A stretch of DNA of 64,000 bases from VAZQ01 sp963721005 (GTDB lineage: Bacteria; Pseudomonadota; Alphaproteobacteria; Rhizobiales; Xanthobacteraceae). The position numbers were made by a program, and so were the translations under genes. Below the pieces are notes generated by a model, which ran no database searches, was not told the DNA's origin, and saw nothing but the letters and a program-made list of their open reading frames with translations. This document shows, piece by piece, positions 28,234-38,137 of this stretch (position 1 is its first letter; each line of letters begins with the position of its first letter). The stretch spans positions 1-64,000 of the forward strand of contig CAVRHR010000006.1 in NCBI GenBank assembly GCA_963721005.1. The letters are read 5' to 3'.

Positions 28234-28623
28234 ATGGGCAAGGAAGCTACCCGCGTACGCAAGCGCGAGCGCAAGAACATCGCGTCCGGCGTCGCGCATG
28301 TGAACGCCACGTTCAACAATACCATGATCACCATTACGGACGCCCAGGGCAACACCATCGCCTGGTCGTCGGCCGGCACGATGGGCTTCAAGGGCTCGCG
28401 CAAGTCGACCCCCTATGCGGCCCAGGTGGCGGCCGAGGACGCCGCCAAGAAGGCGCAGGAGCACGGCATGCGCACCCTCGAGGTCGAGGTGGCGGGGCCG
28501 GGCTCGGGCCGTGAATCGGCGCTGCGCTCGCTGCAGTCCGCCGGCTTCACCATCACCTCGATCCGCGACGTGACGCCGATACCCCACAATGGCTGCCGGC
28601 CTCGCAAGAGGCGTCGCGTATGA
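28234..28623 (+). CDS. rpsK: 30S ribosomal protein S11
   Basis: 129 residues with the conserved ASGVAHVNATFNNTMITITD and VTPIPHNGCRPRKRRRV ends. Platform protein near the E site. rpsD is absent between rpsK and rpoA, as is usual in alphaproteobacteria. Confidence 0.98.
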   Translation: MGKEATRVRKRERKNIASGVAHVNATFNNTMITITDAQGNTIAWSSAGTMGFKGSRKSTPYAAQVAAEDAAKKAQEHGMRTLEVEVAGPGSGRESALRSLQSAGFTITSIRDVTPIPHNGCRPRKRRRV

Positions 28624-28739
28624 CCGATCATACTCTCATCCGCCGGACAGACGATGAGTCCGCCGCCGCCGAATCTTCCCACTGGGCGGAGTGGGATGCG
28701 CGAAACAGGGCCGCGCCGCTCAACGCGATGGGTGACAAC

Positions 28740-29759
<1,020 letters not shown>

Positions 29760-29860
29760 GCGGATCGCTGATCGGTGAATCGATCGTTTCGGCCGCGTCT
29801 GCGCCCCTGCGTGCGCGAGCCGGCCGGAACGGCGACGGAATGGAAGAGGAGTGAGGTGAG

Positions 29861-30292
29861 ATGCGTCACGGCAAGGTCCATCGGAAGCTCAACCGTACGC
29901 CCGAGCATCGCCGTGCCATGTTCGCCAACATGGCCGCCGCCCTGATCAAGCACGAGCAGATCACCACCACGCTGCCCAAGGCCAAGGATCTGCGGCCGGT
30001 GGTCGAGAAGCTGATCACGCTCGGCAAGCGCGGCGATCTGCATGCGCGCCGGCAGGCGGTGGCGAAGATCCGCGACCTGGCGATGGTCAAGAAGCTCTTC
30101 GAGGTACTGGGGCCACGCTACAAGGAACGCAACGGCGGCTATACCCGCGTCCTCAAGGCCGGCTTTCGCTATGGCGATTCCGCCCCGGTCGCCGTGATCG
30201 AGTTCGTGGACCGCGACGAAGCCGCCAAGGGCCTCGATTCCGGCCCGACGGCGGAGAAGCGGGCCGAGCAGGAAGCCCCTGTGGCGGCGTGA
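29861..30292 (+). CDS. rplQ: 50S ribosomal protein L17
   Basis: 143 residues, MRHGKVHRKLNRTPEHRRAM to a charged rhizobial-type tail. Surrounds the tunnel exit. GAGGTGAG precedes the ATG. Last gene of the alpha operon. Confidence 0.98.
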   Translation: MRHGKVHRKLNRTPEHRRAMFANMAAALIKHEQITTTLPKAKDLRPVVEKLITLGKRGDLHARRQAVAKIRDLAMVKKLFEVLGPRYKERNGGYTRVLKAGFRYGDSAPVAVIEFVDRDEAAKGLDSGPTAEKRAEQEAPVAA

Positions 30293-30295
30293 CGC

Positions 30296-30340
30296 GGCCG
30301 TAGCGGCCCGTCCTACCAAGCGCGGTCGCTCGAGTTTTTT
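30296..30340 (+). terminator. Possible terminator of the ribosomal-protein operons
   Basis: GGCCG-TAG-CGGCC (30296-30308) directly after the rplQ stop could form a short tight hairpin; a run of six T follows at 30335-30340. The distance between the two is large, so this is tentative. Confidence 0.35.
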
Positions 30341-30492
30341 CGCCGGCGGCGATTGCCCGCGCGTTGCGCGGCACGCGATCGAGCACAGGCCCGGAGATCG
30401 TCCTCCGCCGCCGTCGGAGGGTGCCTGGCGCCGCCCTTCAATTGCCGCGGAGTAGCCGTTATATGTGGCCTTTCCGACCGGGGAATCGCTCC

Positions 30493-31896
30493 ATGATGCC
30501 GCGCCTCAATCCGCTCGCCGCGCTCACCGCCTCGCTGTTGTTGCTCGCCTCGTTGCTGTCGCCGGCGTCCGCCCAGGAGCGCCGGGTGCCGAGCTCGCTC
30601 AACGAGATCCGGCTCTCCTACGCGCCCATCGTCCAGCGCGCCGCCCCGACCGTGGTCAACGTGTATGCGGCCAAGACGGTGGCGGCCCAGAATCCGTTCG
30701 GTGACGATCCGATCTTCCGGCGGTTCTTCGGCGCGCCGGGCGGCGACCAGGTGCAGCGCTCGCTCGGCTCCGGCGTGCTGGTGGACCAGAGCGGGCTGGT
30801 GGTCACCAACAATCACGTCATCGAAGGCGCCGACCAAGTGAAGGTCTCGCTCGCCGACAAGCGCGAGTTCGAGGCCGAGATCGTGCTCAAGGACACCCGC
30901 TCGGACCTCGCCGTGCTGCGCCTCAAGGCGTCGGGCGAGCGCTTCCCGGTGATCGAGTTCAGCGACTCCGATACGCTGCAGGTGGGCGACGTCGTGCTCG
31001 CCATCGGCAATCCGTTTGCGGTCGGCCAGACCGTCACCCACGGCATCGTGTCGGCGGTGGCGCGCACCCAGGTCGGCATCACCGACTATCAGTTCTTCAT
31101 CCAGACCGATGCCGCCATCAATCCCGGCAATTCCGGCGGCGCGCTGGTCGACACCGCGGGCCGGCTGGTGGGCATCAACACCGCCATCTTCTCGCGCTCG
31201 GGCGGCAGCCAGGGGATCGGCTTCGCGATCCCGGCCAACATGGTCAAGGTGGTGGTCGCTTCCGCCAAGGGCGGCGGCAGCGCGGTCAAGCGGCCCTGGC
31301 TGGGCGCGCGCCTGCAGGCCGTCACCGCGGAGATCGCCGAGAACCTCGGGCTCAAGCGGCCGAGCGGCGCGCTGGTGGCGAGCCTGACGGCGGGAAGCCC
31401 GGCGGCACGCGGCGGCCTCAAGACCGGTGACCTGATCGCCTCCATCGACGGCCAGGAGGTCGAGGATCCCAACGCCTTCGACTATCGTTTCGCCACCAAA
31501 TCGCTCGGCGGCAACGCGCGGCTGGGCGTCGTGCGCAACGGCAAGGAAACGGCCGTCACGGTCGCGCTCGAGCCGCTGCCGGACACGCCCCATGACGAGC
31601 TAGTCATTGCGTCGCGCTCGCCGTTCCAGGGCGCCAAGGTCTCCAACCTGTCGCCGGCCTTGGCCGACCAGCTGCGGCTGGATCCCTCCACCGACGGCGT
31701 GGTCATCACCGCGGTGACCGAGGGCTCGCCGGCGCAGAGCCTCGGGTTTCATGCCGGCGACCTGGTGCTCTCGGTCAACAATCAGAAGATCGCCAAGACC
31801 CGCGACCTGGAGAAGGCCACCAGCCAGCCCAATCGCGTGTGGCGCATCACCATCATGCGCGGCGGCCAGCAGATGTCCGTGGTATTGAGCGGATGA
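30493..31896 (+). CDS. HtrA/Deg-family periplasmic serine protease
   Basis: Periplasmic protease and probable chaperone for misfolded envelope proteins, 467 residues. A signal peptide (MMPRLNPLAALTASLLLLA.., cleavage near ASA-QE) is followed by a trypsin-like domain with triad H108 (NNHV), D138 (RSDLAV) and S214 (GNSGG), then two PDZ domains (about 275-360 and 385-460). I prefer ATG 30493; ATG 30463 would only add ten residues before the signal peptide. It starts a run of four genes each overlapping the next by 4 bp. DegP- and DegQ-like members cannot be told apart here. Confidence 0.94.
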   Translation: MMPRLNPLAALTASLLLLASLLSPASAQERRVPSSLNEIRLSYAPIVQRAAPTVVNVYAAKTVAAQNPFGDDPIFRRFFGAPGGDQVQRSLGSGVLVDQSGLVVTNNHVIEGADQVKVSLADKREFEAEIVLKDTRSDLAVLRLKASGERFPVIEFSDSDTLQVGDVVLAIGNPFAVGQTVTHGIVSAVARTQVGITDYQFFIQTDAAINPGNSGGALVDTAGRLVGINTAIFSRSGGSQGIGFAIPANMVKVVVASAKGGGSAVKRPWLGARLQAVTAEIAENLGLKRPSGALVASLTAGSPAARGGLKTGDLIASIDGQEVEDPNAFDYRFATKSLGGNARLGVVRNGKETAVTVALEPLPDTPHDELVIASRSPFQGAKVSNLSPALADQLRLDPSTDGVVITAVTEGSPAQSLGFHAGDLVLSVNNQKIAKTRDLEKATSQPNRVWRITIMRGGQQMSVVLSG

Positions 31897-33239
31897 GCCC
31901 AAAGGCGAGCCCGAGCGCGAAACGCGGCGGCGGAGCGAGCCTGTTCGCAGCCGCCGGCCTCGAGCACAGCGCGCCACGTCCGCTCGCCGATAAATTGCGG
32001 CCGACCAACCTCGCCGACGTGGTCGGGCAGGACCATCTGCTCGGCCCCGATGGCGCGCTCACCCGCATGCTCGGCACCCGCACGCTCGGCTCGCTGGTGT
32101 TCTGGGGGCCGCCGGGAACCGGCAAGACCACGGTGGCGCGGCTCTTGGCGGAGGCGACCGACCTGCATTTCGTGCAGATTTCCGCGATCTTCTCCGGCGT
32201 CGCCGATCTCAAGAAGGTGTTCGAGGCGGCGCGCGAGCGGCGCGAGACCGGATTGGGCACGCTCCTGTTCGTCGACGAGATCCACCGCTTCAACCGCGCC
32301 CAGCAGGATTCCTTCCTGCCGGTGATGGAGGACGGCACCATTGTGCTGATCGGCGCCACCACCGAGAATCCCTCCTTCGAGCTCAACGCGCCGCTGCTCT
32401 CGCGCGCCCGCGTCCTGGTGTTCAAGCCGCTCGATTCAGGCGCGATCGAGCAGCTTTTGGAGCGCGCCGAAGCGATCGAAGGCAAGCCCTTGCCGCTCGA
32501 TGCGCCGGCGCGCGCCGCGCTCGCGCGCATGGCCGACGGCGACGGCCGCGCCGCCTTGACGCTCGCCGAGGAGGTGTGGCGCGCCGCCCGCGCCGACGAG
32601 GTCTTCGACACCGCCAAGCTGCAGGAGGTGGTGCAGCGCCGCGCCCCGATCTACGACAAGCAGCAGGATGGCCACTACAACCTGATCTCCGCCCTGCACA
32701 AATCGGTGCGCGGATCGGATCCCGACGCCGCGCTCTACTATCTCTGCCGCATGCTGGATGCCGGCGAGGATCCGCTGTATCTGGCGCGCCGGGTCGTGCG
32801 CATGGCGATCGAGGACATCGGGCTGGCGGATCCCCAGGCGCTGTTGATTGCCAATGCCGCCAAGGACGCCTTCGATTTTCTTGGCTCGCCGGAAGGCGAG
32901 CTGGCGATCGCGCAGGCCGTGATCTATCTGGCGACCGCGCCCAAGTCGAATGCCGCCTATGTGGCCTATGGGGCGGCAATGCGCACCGCCCGCGAAGCCG
33001 GCTCGCTGCTGCCGCCCAAGCACATTCTCAACGCACCGACCAAGCTGATGAAGTCGGAAGGCTACGGCGAGAGCTACCAATACGACCATGACGCGCCCGA
33101 CGCATTCTCCGGCCAGGACTATTTCCCCGAGGCGCTCGGCAGAAGGCAATTCTACGATCCGCCCGAGCGCGGCTTCGAGCGCGAGATTCGCAAGCGGCTG
33201 GGCTATTGGGCGAAGCTGCGGCGCGAGAAAAGCCAATGA
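31893..33239 (+). CDS. rarA: Replication-associated recombination ATPase RarA (MgsA)
   Basis: AAA+ ATPase of the clamp-loader-like RarA/WRNIP1 family that acts at stalled replication forks, 448 residues. Walker A GPPGTGKTT (72-80), Walker B LLFVDEIHRF, sensor GATTENPSFELN, and the C-terminal tetramerisation domain with DPLYLARRVVRMAIEDIGLADP and GYGESYQYDHD. The ATG overlaps the stop of the protease gene (ATGA), and its own stop overlaps the next start. Confidence 0.96.
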   Translation: MSPKASPSAKRGGGASLFAAAGLEHSAPRPLADKLRPTNLADVVGQDHLLGPDGALTRMLGTRTLGSLVFWGPPGTGKTTVARLLAEATDLHFVQISAIFSGVADLKKVFEAARERRETGLGTLLFVDEIHRFNRAQQDSFLPVMEDGTIVLIGATTENPSFELNAPLLSRARVLVFKPLDSGAIEQLLERAEAIEGKPLPLDAPARAALARMADGDGRAALTLAEEVWRAARADEVFDTAKLQEVVQRRAPIYDKQQDGHYNLISALHKSVRGSDPDAALYYLCRMLDAGEDPLYLARRVVRMAIEDIGLADPQALLIANAAKDAFDFLGSPEGELAIAQAVIYLATAPKSNAAYVAYGAAMRTAREAGSLLPPKHILNAPTKLMKSEGYGESYQYDHDAPDAFSGQDYFPEALGRRQFYDPPERGFEREIRKRLGYWAKLRREKSQ

Positions 33240-34051
33240 TCGATCTCGATGCCTATTTCCGCCGGATCGGCTTTGCCGGCGCCGCCGGCCCCGACCGCGC
33301 CACGCTCGACGCGCTGCATCGGCTGCACCCGCAGGCGATCGCGTTCGAGAATCTCGATCCGTTGCTGGGCGTTCGGGTCCGGCTCGATTCGGGCGCGCTG
33401 GAGAGCAAGCTGGTGCGCTCCGGCCGCGGCGGTTATTGCTACGAGCACAATCTCCTGTTCAAGCACGTGCTCGAGGCGATCGGATTTTCAGTCCGCGGGC
33501 TCGGCGCCCGCGTGCTGTGGGGTGCGGCCGAGGACGTCGTAACGGCGCGCGCGCACATGCTGCTGTGCGTCGATCTCGACGGCAGCCGGCACATTGCCGA
33601 CGTGGGATTCGGCGGCACGACGCCGACCGCGCCGCTGCGTCTTGATGACGAGGGCGAGCAGCGCACCGCCCACGAGCCGTTTCGGCTGATGCGCGCCGGC
33701 GATGAGTTCGTGCTGCAGGCCGCAATCGGTCCCTCCTGGCGCTCGCTCTATCGGTTCGACCTGCAGGAGCAGTTCCTGCCCGACTATGAGATCGTCAACT
33801 GGTACCAGTGCACGTCGCCGGATTCCTATTTCACCTGGAACCTGATGGCGGCGCGGCCGGTTGAGGGCGCCCGCTATGCGCTGCGCAATGCCGAGCTTTC
33901 GGTGCATCACCTCGATGGGCGAAACGAGCGGCGGGTGTTGCGCACGGCCAAGGAGCTGTACGACACCCTTTCCGGCACATTCGGCCTGACGCTTGCGAAT
34001 GCCGCGGGGCTCGACGCCCTGCTCACGCGTCTCACGGCGGTGGCGGCATGA
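33236..34051 (+). CDS. nat: Arylamine N-acetyltransferase
   Basis: Cytoplasmic enzyme transferring acetyl from acetyl-CoA to arylamines or hydrazines, 271 residues. The Cys-His-Asp triad is C68 (RGGYCYEHN), H107 (TARAHMLL) and D122 (ADVGFGG), all present, with the typical AFENLDPLLG start. Start and stop overlap both neighbours by 4 bp, so it is translated as part of the protease-rarA-nat-pseudouridine synthase operon. The natural substrate is unknown. Confidence 0.95.
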   Translation: MIDLDAYFRRIGFAGAAGPDRATLDALHRLHPQAIAFENLDPLLGVRVRLDSGALESKLVRSGRGGYCYEHNLLFKHVLEAIGFSVRGLGARVLWGAAEDVVTARAHMLLCVDLDGSRHIADVGFGGTTPTAPLRLDDEGEQRTAHEPFRLMRAGDEFVLQAAIGPSWRSLYRFDLQEQFLPDYEIVNWYQCTSPDSYFTWNLMAARPVEGARYALRNAELSVHHLDGRNERRVLRTAKELYDTLSGTFGLTLANAAGLDALLTRLTAVAA

Positions 34052-35088
34052 GCGGTACCGACACGGAGATCAAGACCAAGGCGGCGCCGGCGGCCGGTAA
34101 GGGCGTGCAGACCGTGGCGGTCACGGCGGATGAATCCGGCATGCGGGTCGATCGCTTCCTCGAGGCGCGCTTTCCGGGTCTGTCGTTCTCCCATATCCAG
34201 CGCATCATCCGCAAAGGCGAGCTGCGCGTGAACGGCAAGCGGGCGCAGCCGAAGGACCGGCTGGCGGCCGGGCAGGCGGTGCGCATCCCGCCGCTGCGGC
34301 TCGACCAGCCGCGGCCCGCCTCGCCGGATCGCGTGGCGCAAGACGAGACCCGCGACTTTCTCGCGTCGATCACGCTGTTCGAGGATGCCGACGTCCTGGT
34401 GTTCAACAAGCCCATGGGGCTCGCCGTGCAGGGCGGCTCCGGCACCACCCGCCACCTCGACCTCATGCTGGAGGCAATGCGCAACGACAAGGGCGAACGT
34501 CCGCGCCTGGTGCACCGGCTCGACAAGGATACGGCCGGCTGCCTCCTGGTCGCCAAGACCCGCTTTGCCGCCGCCGCGCTCGCCAAGACGTTTCGCACCC
34601 GCTCGGCCCGCAAGATCTACTGGGCCCTGGTCGCCGGCGTGCCCAAGCCCAAGCAGGGGCGCATCTCGACCTATCTCGCCAAGGACGAGCGCGAGGACGA
34701 GAGCATCATGCGCATCGCCCGCCACGGCGAGGCCGGCGCCAGCCATGCGGTGACTTTCTATGCGGTGGTCGACACCGCGGCCCAACAGCTCGCCTGGGTC
34801 TCGCTCAAGCCGGTCACCGGCCGCACCCATCAATTGCGCGCCCACATGGCCCATATCGGCCATCCGATCGTGGGCGACCCGAAATATTTCTCCAAGGAGA
34901 ACTGGGAGCTGCCCGGCGGCCTGCAGAACCGGCTGCACCTCATGGCCCGGCGCATCGTGGTGCCGCATCCGCGCGGCGGCACCATCGACATCACCGCGCC
35001 GCTGCCGCCGCACATGCAGCAGACCTGGAACCTGATCGGGTTCGAAGCCGCGCGGTATGACCCGATCCTCGAGGCGCCGGAGGAATAG
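34048..35088 (+). CDS. RluA-family 23S rRNA pseudouridine synthase
   Basis: Isomerises uridine to pseudouridine in 23S rRNA (RluC/RluD type), 346 residues. An S4 RNA-binding domain (about 30-95) precedes the catalytic domain with HRLDKDTAGCLL (nucleophile D159) and GRTHQLRAHMAHIGHPIVGD. Length and S4 domain favour an RluC-like role. The first ~25 residues are a charged extension. Last gene of the overlapping operon; a paired-hairpin repeat lies 25 bp downstream. Confidence 0.94.
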   Translation: MSGTDTEIKTKAAPAAGKGVQTVAVTADESGMRVDRFLEARFPGLSFSHIQRIIRKGELRVNGKRAQPKDRLAAGQAVRIPPLRLDQPRPASPDRVAQDETRDFLASITLFEDADVLVFNKPMGLAVQGGSGTTRHLDLMLEAMRNDKGERPRLVHRLDKDTAGCLLVAKTRFAAAALAKTFRTRSARKIYWALVAGVPKPKQGRISTYLAKDEREDESIMRIARHGEAGASHAVTFYAVVDTAAQQLAWVSLKPVTGRTHQLRAHMAHIGHPIVGDPKYFSKENWELPGGLQNRLHLMARRIVVPHPRGGTIDITAPLPPHMQQTWNLIGFEAARYDPILEAPEE

Positions 35089-35113
35089 ACCCGTCCGCGA
35101 CAATCTCTGCGCT

Positions 35114-35212
35114 GTCATGCTCCGCGAAGGCGGAGCATCCAGTAACCGCAAGCGTCAGCTCATATTGAAATGTCGGTGATTACTGGGTCGTCCGCCTTCG
35201 CGGACGATGACA
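35114..35212 (+). repeat. Dispersed two-hairpin palindromic repeat, copy 1
   Basis: About 99 bp with near-perfect hairpins at both ends: TGCTCCGCGAAGGCGGAGCA on the left and CGTCCGCCTTCGCGGACG on the right, bounded by GTCAT..ATGAC, with CCAGTAA / TTACTGG facing inward. A second copy in inverted orientation lies at 55039-55138. It sits between convergent genes and may act as a two-way terminator. Confidence 0.88.
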
Positions 35213-35237
35213 ACGGAAAGGGAGCATCTGGCGCCGG

Positions 35238-36293
35238 TCACCGCAAACCGGCGTTGATCTTCTCGAGCGCCGCCGAGCCCGGGCATAGCTCCGGCTCGTT
35301 GAGCGAGTTGAGCGGCGCATCCACGGTGTTGAAATTGTGGTGCAGATCCTCGGGCTCCGGGTCCACATAGATGAGGCCGGTGACGATCTGGCCCTTGGCG
35401 GCATGGTGCTGCAGGAAACTCATGGCGCCGAGCCGGTCGTTGGCGTCGTAGTCGGCCGCGATCTTCTTGAGCGCGATCGTGGTGCCGTCGTGCTGCTCCA
35501 CCAGCTGGACCGAGCCTGGCTCGTAATCGACCTTGATGGGTGCGCGGCCGGTCATGAAATCGAGCCGGTTGACCGCCTCGTTGTGCTCGCGCACGTAATC
35601 GAAGCTCTTGGTCGAGCCGGCGTGGTTGTTGAAGGCGACGCAGGGCGAGATCACGTCGATGAAGGCGGCGCCCTGGTGCTCGATCGCGGCCTTGATCAAG
35701 GGCACCAGCTGCTCCTTGTCGCCGGAGAACGAGCGCGCCACGAAGGTGGCGCCGAGCTGCAGCGCCATGGCGACCAGATCGATGGCGTTGTCGGAATTGG
35801 CGAGGCCGCGCTTGGATTTCGAGCCGCGGTCCGCGGTCGCCGAGAACTGGCCCTTGGTCAGGCCATAGACGCCGTTGTTCTCCACGATATAGGTCATGTT
35901 GACGCCGCGGCGCAGCGAATGGGCGAACTGGCCGAACCCGATCGAGGCCGAATCGCCGTCGCCCGAGACCCCGAGATAGATCAGGTCGCGGTTGGCCAGG
36001 TTGGCGCCGGTCAGCACCGAGGGCATGCGCCCGTGCACCGAGTTGAAGCCGTGCGAGTTGCCCAGAAAATAGGTCGGCGTCTTCGACGAGCAGCCGATTC
36101 CGGAAAGCTTGGCCACCCGGTGCGGCGCGATGTCGAGCTCAAAGCAGGCCTCGATGATGGCGCCCGAGATCGAGTCGTGGCCGCAGCCGGCGCACAAGGT
36201 CGAGATCGAGCCCTCATAGTCGCGATGGGTGTAGCCGAGCGCGTTCTTGGGCAGCGCCGGATGGTGGAACTTAGGCTTGACGATGTAGGTCAT
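35238..36293 (-). CDS. korB: 2-oxoacid:ferredoxin oxidoreductase, beta subunit
   Basis: Beta subunit of a two-subunit 2-oxoacid (probably 2-oxoglutarate) :ferredoxin oxidoreductase, 351 residues. It carries the thiamine diphosphate motif starting GDGDSASIGFGQ and ending VENNGVYGLTKGQ, and the four cysteines expected for the [4Fe-4S] cluster: CAGCGH, GIGCS and SPCVAFNNH. Its start overlaps the korA stop by 4 bp. It works with korA to oxidise a 2-oxoacid with CoA, releasing CO2 and reducing ferredoxin. Substrate choice is inferred, not shown by a single residue. Confidence 0.94.
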   Translation of the reverse strand: MTYIVKPKFHHPALPKNALGYTHRDYEGSISTLCAGCGHDSISGAIIEACFELDIAPHRVAKLSGIGCSSKTPTYFLGNSHGFNSVHGRMPSVLTGANLANRDLIYLGVSGDGDSASIGFGQFAHSLRRGVNMTYIVENNGVYGLTKGQFSATADRGSKSKRGLANSDNAIDLVAMALQLGATFVARSFSGDKEQLVPLIKAAIEHQGAAFIDVISPCVAFNNHAGSTKSFDYVREHNEAVNRLDFMTGRAPIKVDYEPGSVQLVEQHDGTTIALKKIAADYDANDRLGAMSFLQHHAAKGQIVTGLIYVDPEPEDLHHNFNTVDAPLNSLNEPELCPGSAALEKINAGLR

Positions 36294-38137
36294 GAGACCA
36301 CCTTGCGCAGCGGCGTCACCTTGAGGGCATCGAGCGCATCGCCGATCTCGCGGGCGATGAAGCGTGCCGTGATCGGCGAGCCGTCATAGTTGAGGATCGG
36401 CACCAGCCGCACCGGATCGACGCCGCATTCGTTGACGATGAGGGAGCGCATCTGGGCGTCGCGGTTCTGCTCGACCACGAACACGAAATCGTGGTCGGCG
36501 AGGAAGCTCGCCACGCTCGAATGGAACGGGAAGGCGCGCACCCGCAGCCGGTCGAGCACCTGGCCGTGGGCCTCGATCATGTGGATGGCCTCGTCCATGG
36601 CGGGCGACGTCGAGCCGTAATAGATGACGCCGTACTTGGTCGGCTTCTCGGCATTGGCCTGCAGCGGGCGCGGCACCAGGTCCTTGGCGGTCTCGAACTT
36701 GCGCAGCAGCCGCTGCATGTTGTCGGCATAAGGGCCGGCTTCCTCGGTGTAGCGCGCATAGCGGTCGCGCGAGGTGCCGCGGGTGAAGTACGAGCCCTTG
36801 ACCGGATGGGTGCCCGGATAGGTGCGGTAGGGAATGCCGTCGCCGTCGACGTCGAGATAGCGGCCGAAGTCCTTGCCGGCTTCGAGATCGGCGGCGGTCA
36901 TCACCTTGCCGCGGTCGAACTTGCGGGCGTCGTCCCACTTCAGCGGTCGGCACAGCCGGTGGTTCATGCCGATGTCGAGATCGAGCATGACGAAGATCGG
37001 GGTCTGCAGGCGGTCGGCGAGATCGAAGGCCTGCGCCCCGAACTCGAACGCCTCGGCCGGGTCTTCCGGAAACAGCAGCACGTGCTTGGTGTCGCCGTGC
37101 GACGCGTAGGCGCAGGAGGTGATGTCGCCCTGCTGGGTGCGGGTCGGCATGCCGGTCGAGGGGCCGGAGCGCTGCACGTCGAACACGACCGCGGGGATCT
37201 CGGCGAAATAGGCCAGTCCCAGGAATTCCTGCATCAGCGAGATGCCGGGGCCCGAGGTCGCGGTGAAGGCGCGCGCGCCGTTCCAGGCGGCGCCGATCAC
37301 CATGCCGATCGAGGACAATTCGTCCTCGGCCTGGATGATGGCGACCTTGCTCTTCTTGGTTTGCTGATCGATGCGCAGGCGCCGGCAATAGCTGGTGAAG
37401 GCGTCGGCGAGGGAGGAGGAGGGGGTGATCGGATACCAGGCACAGACCGTGGCGCCGCCATAGACCGCGCCCAGCGCGGCGGCGCTGTTCCCTTCGATGA
37501 AGATGCGGTCGCCGACGCTGTTGGCACGCTTGAGCTTGAGCCCGATCGGGCATTGCAGGTTGGAGAGCGCCCAGTCGCGCCCCAGATGCAGCGCGTCGAT
37601 ATTGGCGCCGATCAGCTTCTCCTTGGCCTTGAACTGCTCGCCGATCAGCTTCTCGATCTCGGCGAGGTCCATGTCGAGCAGCGCCGAGAGCGCGCCCACA
37701 TAGACGATGTTCTTGAACAGCTGCCGCTGGCGCGGGTCGGTATATTGCTTGTTGCAGATATCGGTCAGCGGCACCCCGATGACGGTGATGTCCTCGCGGA
37801 ATTTCGCCGCCGGCATCGGCTTGGTCGAATCGTACAGCAGGTAGCCGCCGGGCTCGATCGAGGCCACGTCCTTGTCCCAGGTCTGCGGATTCATCGCCAC
37901 CATGAGATCGGTGCCGCCGCGGGCGCCGAGATGGCCGGCTTCCGAGATCCGCACCTCGTACCAGGTCGGCAGGCCCTGGATGTTGGAGGGGAAGATGTTG
38001 CGCGGAGCGACCGGCACCCCCATGCGCAGCACCGATCGCGCGAACAGCTCGTTCGCGCTGGCGGAGCCTGAACCGTTGACGTTGGCGAAACGGACGACGA
38101 AGTCGTTTACGCTGCTGATTGGGCTGCTACTCGGCAT
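36290..38137 (-). CDS. korA: 2-oxoacid:ferredoxin oxidoreductase, fused gamma-alpha subunit
   Basis: 615 residues. The N-terminal ~190 residues are the gamma domain (VNDFVVRFANVNGSGS.., GLPTWYEVRISEAGHLGARG) and the rest is the alpha domain, with the CoA/substrate motif YPITPSSS at 235-242 and GPGISLMQEFLGLAYFAEIP. The gamma-alpha fusion is the arrangement of KorA in aerobes such as Mycobacterium and Magnetospirillum relatives. Start ATG 38137 lies inside the end of the upstream oxidoreductase gene (31-bp overlap), so all three genes form one operon. Confidence 0.94.
   Translation of the reverse strand: MPSSSPISSVNDFVVRFANVNGSGSASANELFARSVLRMGVPVAPRNIFPSNIQGLPTWYEVRISEAGHLGARGGTDLMVAMNPQTWDKDVASIEPGGYLLYDSTKPMPAAKFREDITVIGVPLTDICNKQYTDPRQRQLFKNIVYVGALSALLDMDLAEIEKLIGEQFKAKEKLIGANIDALHLGRDWALSNLQCPIGLKLKRANSVGDRIFIEGNSAAALGAVYGGATVCAWYPITPSSSLADAFTSYCRRLRIDQQTKKSKVAIIQAEDELSSIGMVIGAAWNGARAFTATSGPGISLMQEFLGLAYFAEIPAVVFDVQRSGPSTGMPTRTQQGDITSCAYASHGDTKHVLLFPEDPAEAFEFGAQAFDLADRLQTPIFVMLDLDIGMNHRLCRPLKWDDARKFDRGKVMTAADLEAGKDFGRYLDVDGDGIPYRTYPGTHPVKGSYFTRGTSRDRYARYTEEAGPYADNMQRLLRKFETAKDLVPRPLQANAEKPTKYGVIYYGSTSPAMDEAIHMIEAHGQVLDRLRVRAFPFHSSVASFLADHDFVFVVEQNRDAQMRSLIVNECGVDPVRLVPILNYDGSPITARFIAREIGDALDALKVTPLRKVVS

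Noticed and set aside
28620..28739. 40-codon N-terminal extension of RpoA from an ATG overlapping the rpsK stop
   Set aside because: The extension is unlike any alpha N-terminus I recognise, and the internal GTG gives the canonical MTIQKNWQEL start.
35170..35370. Small protein beginning MSVITGSSAFADDD, and a similar one at 54847-55092
   Set aside because: Both are readings of the palindromic repeat and its flanks, not genes.
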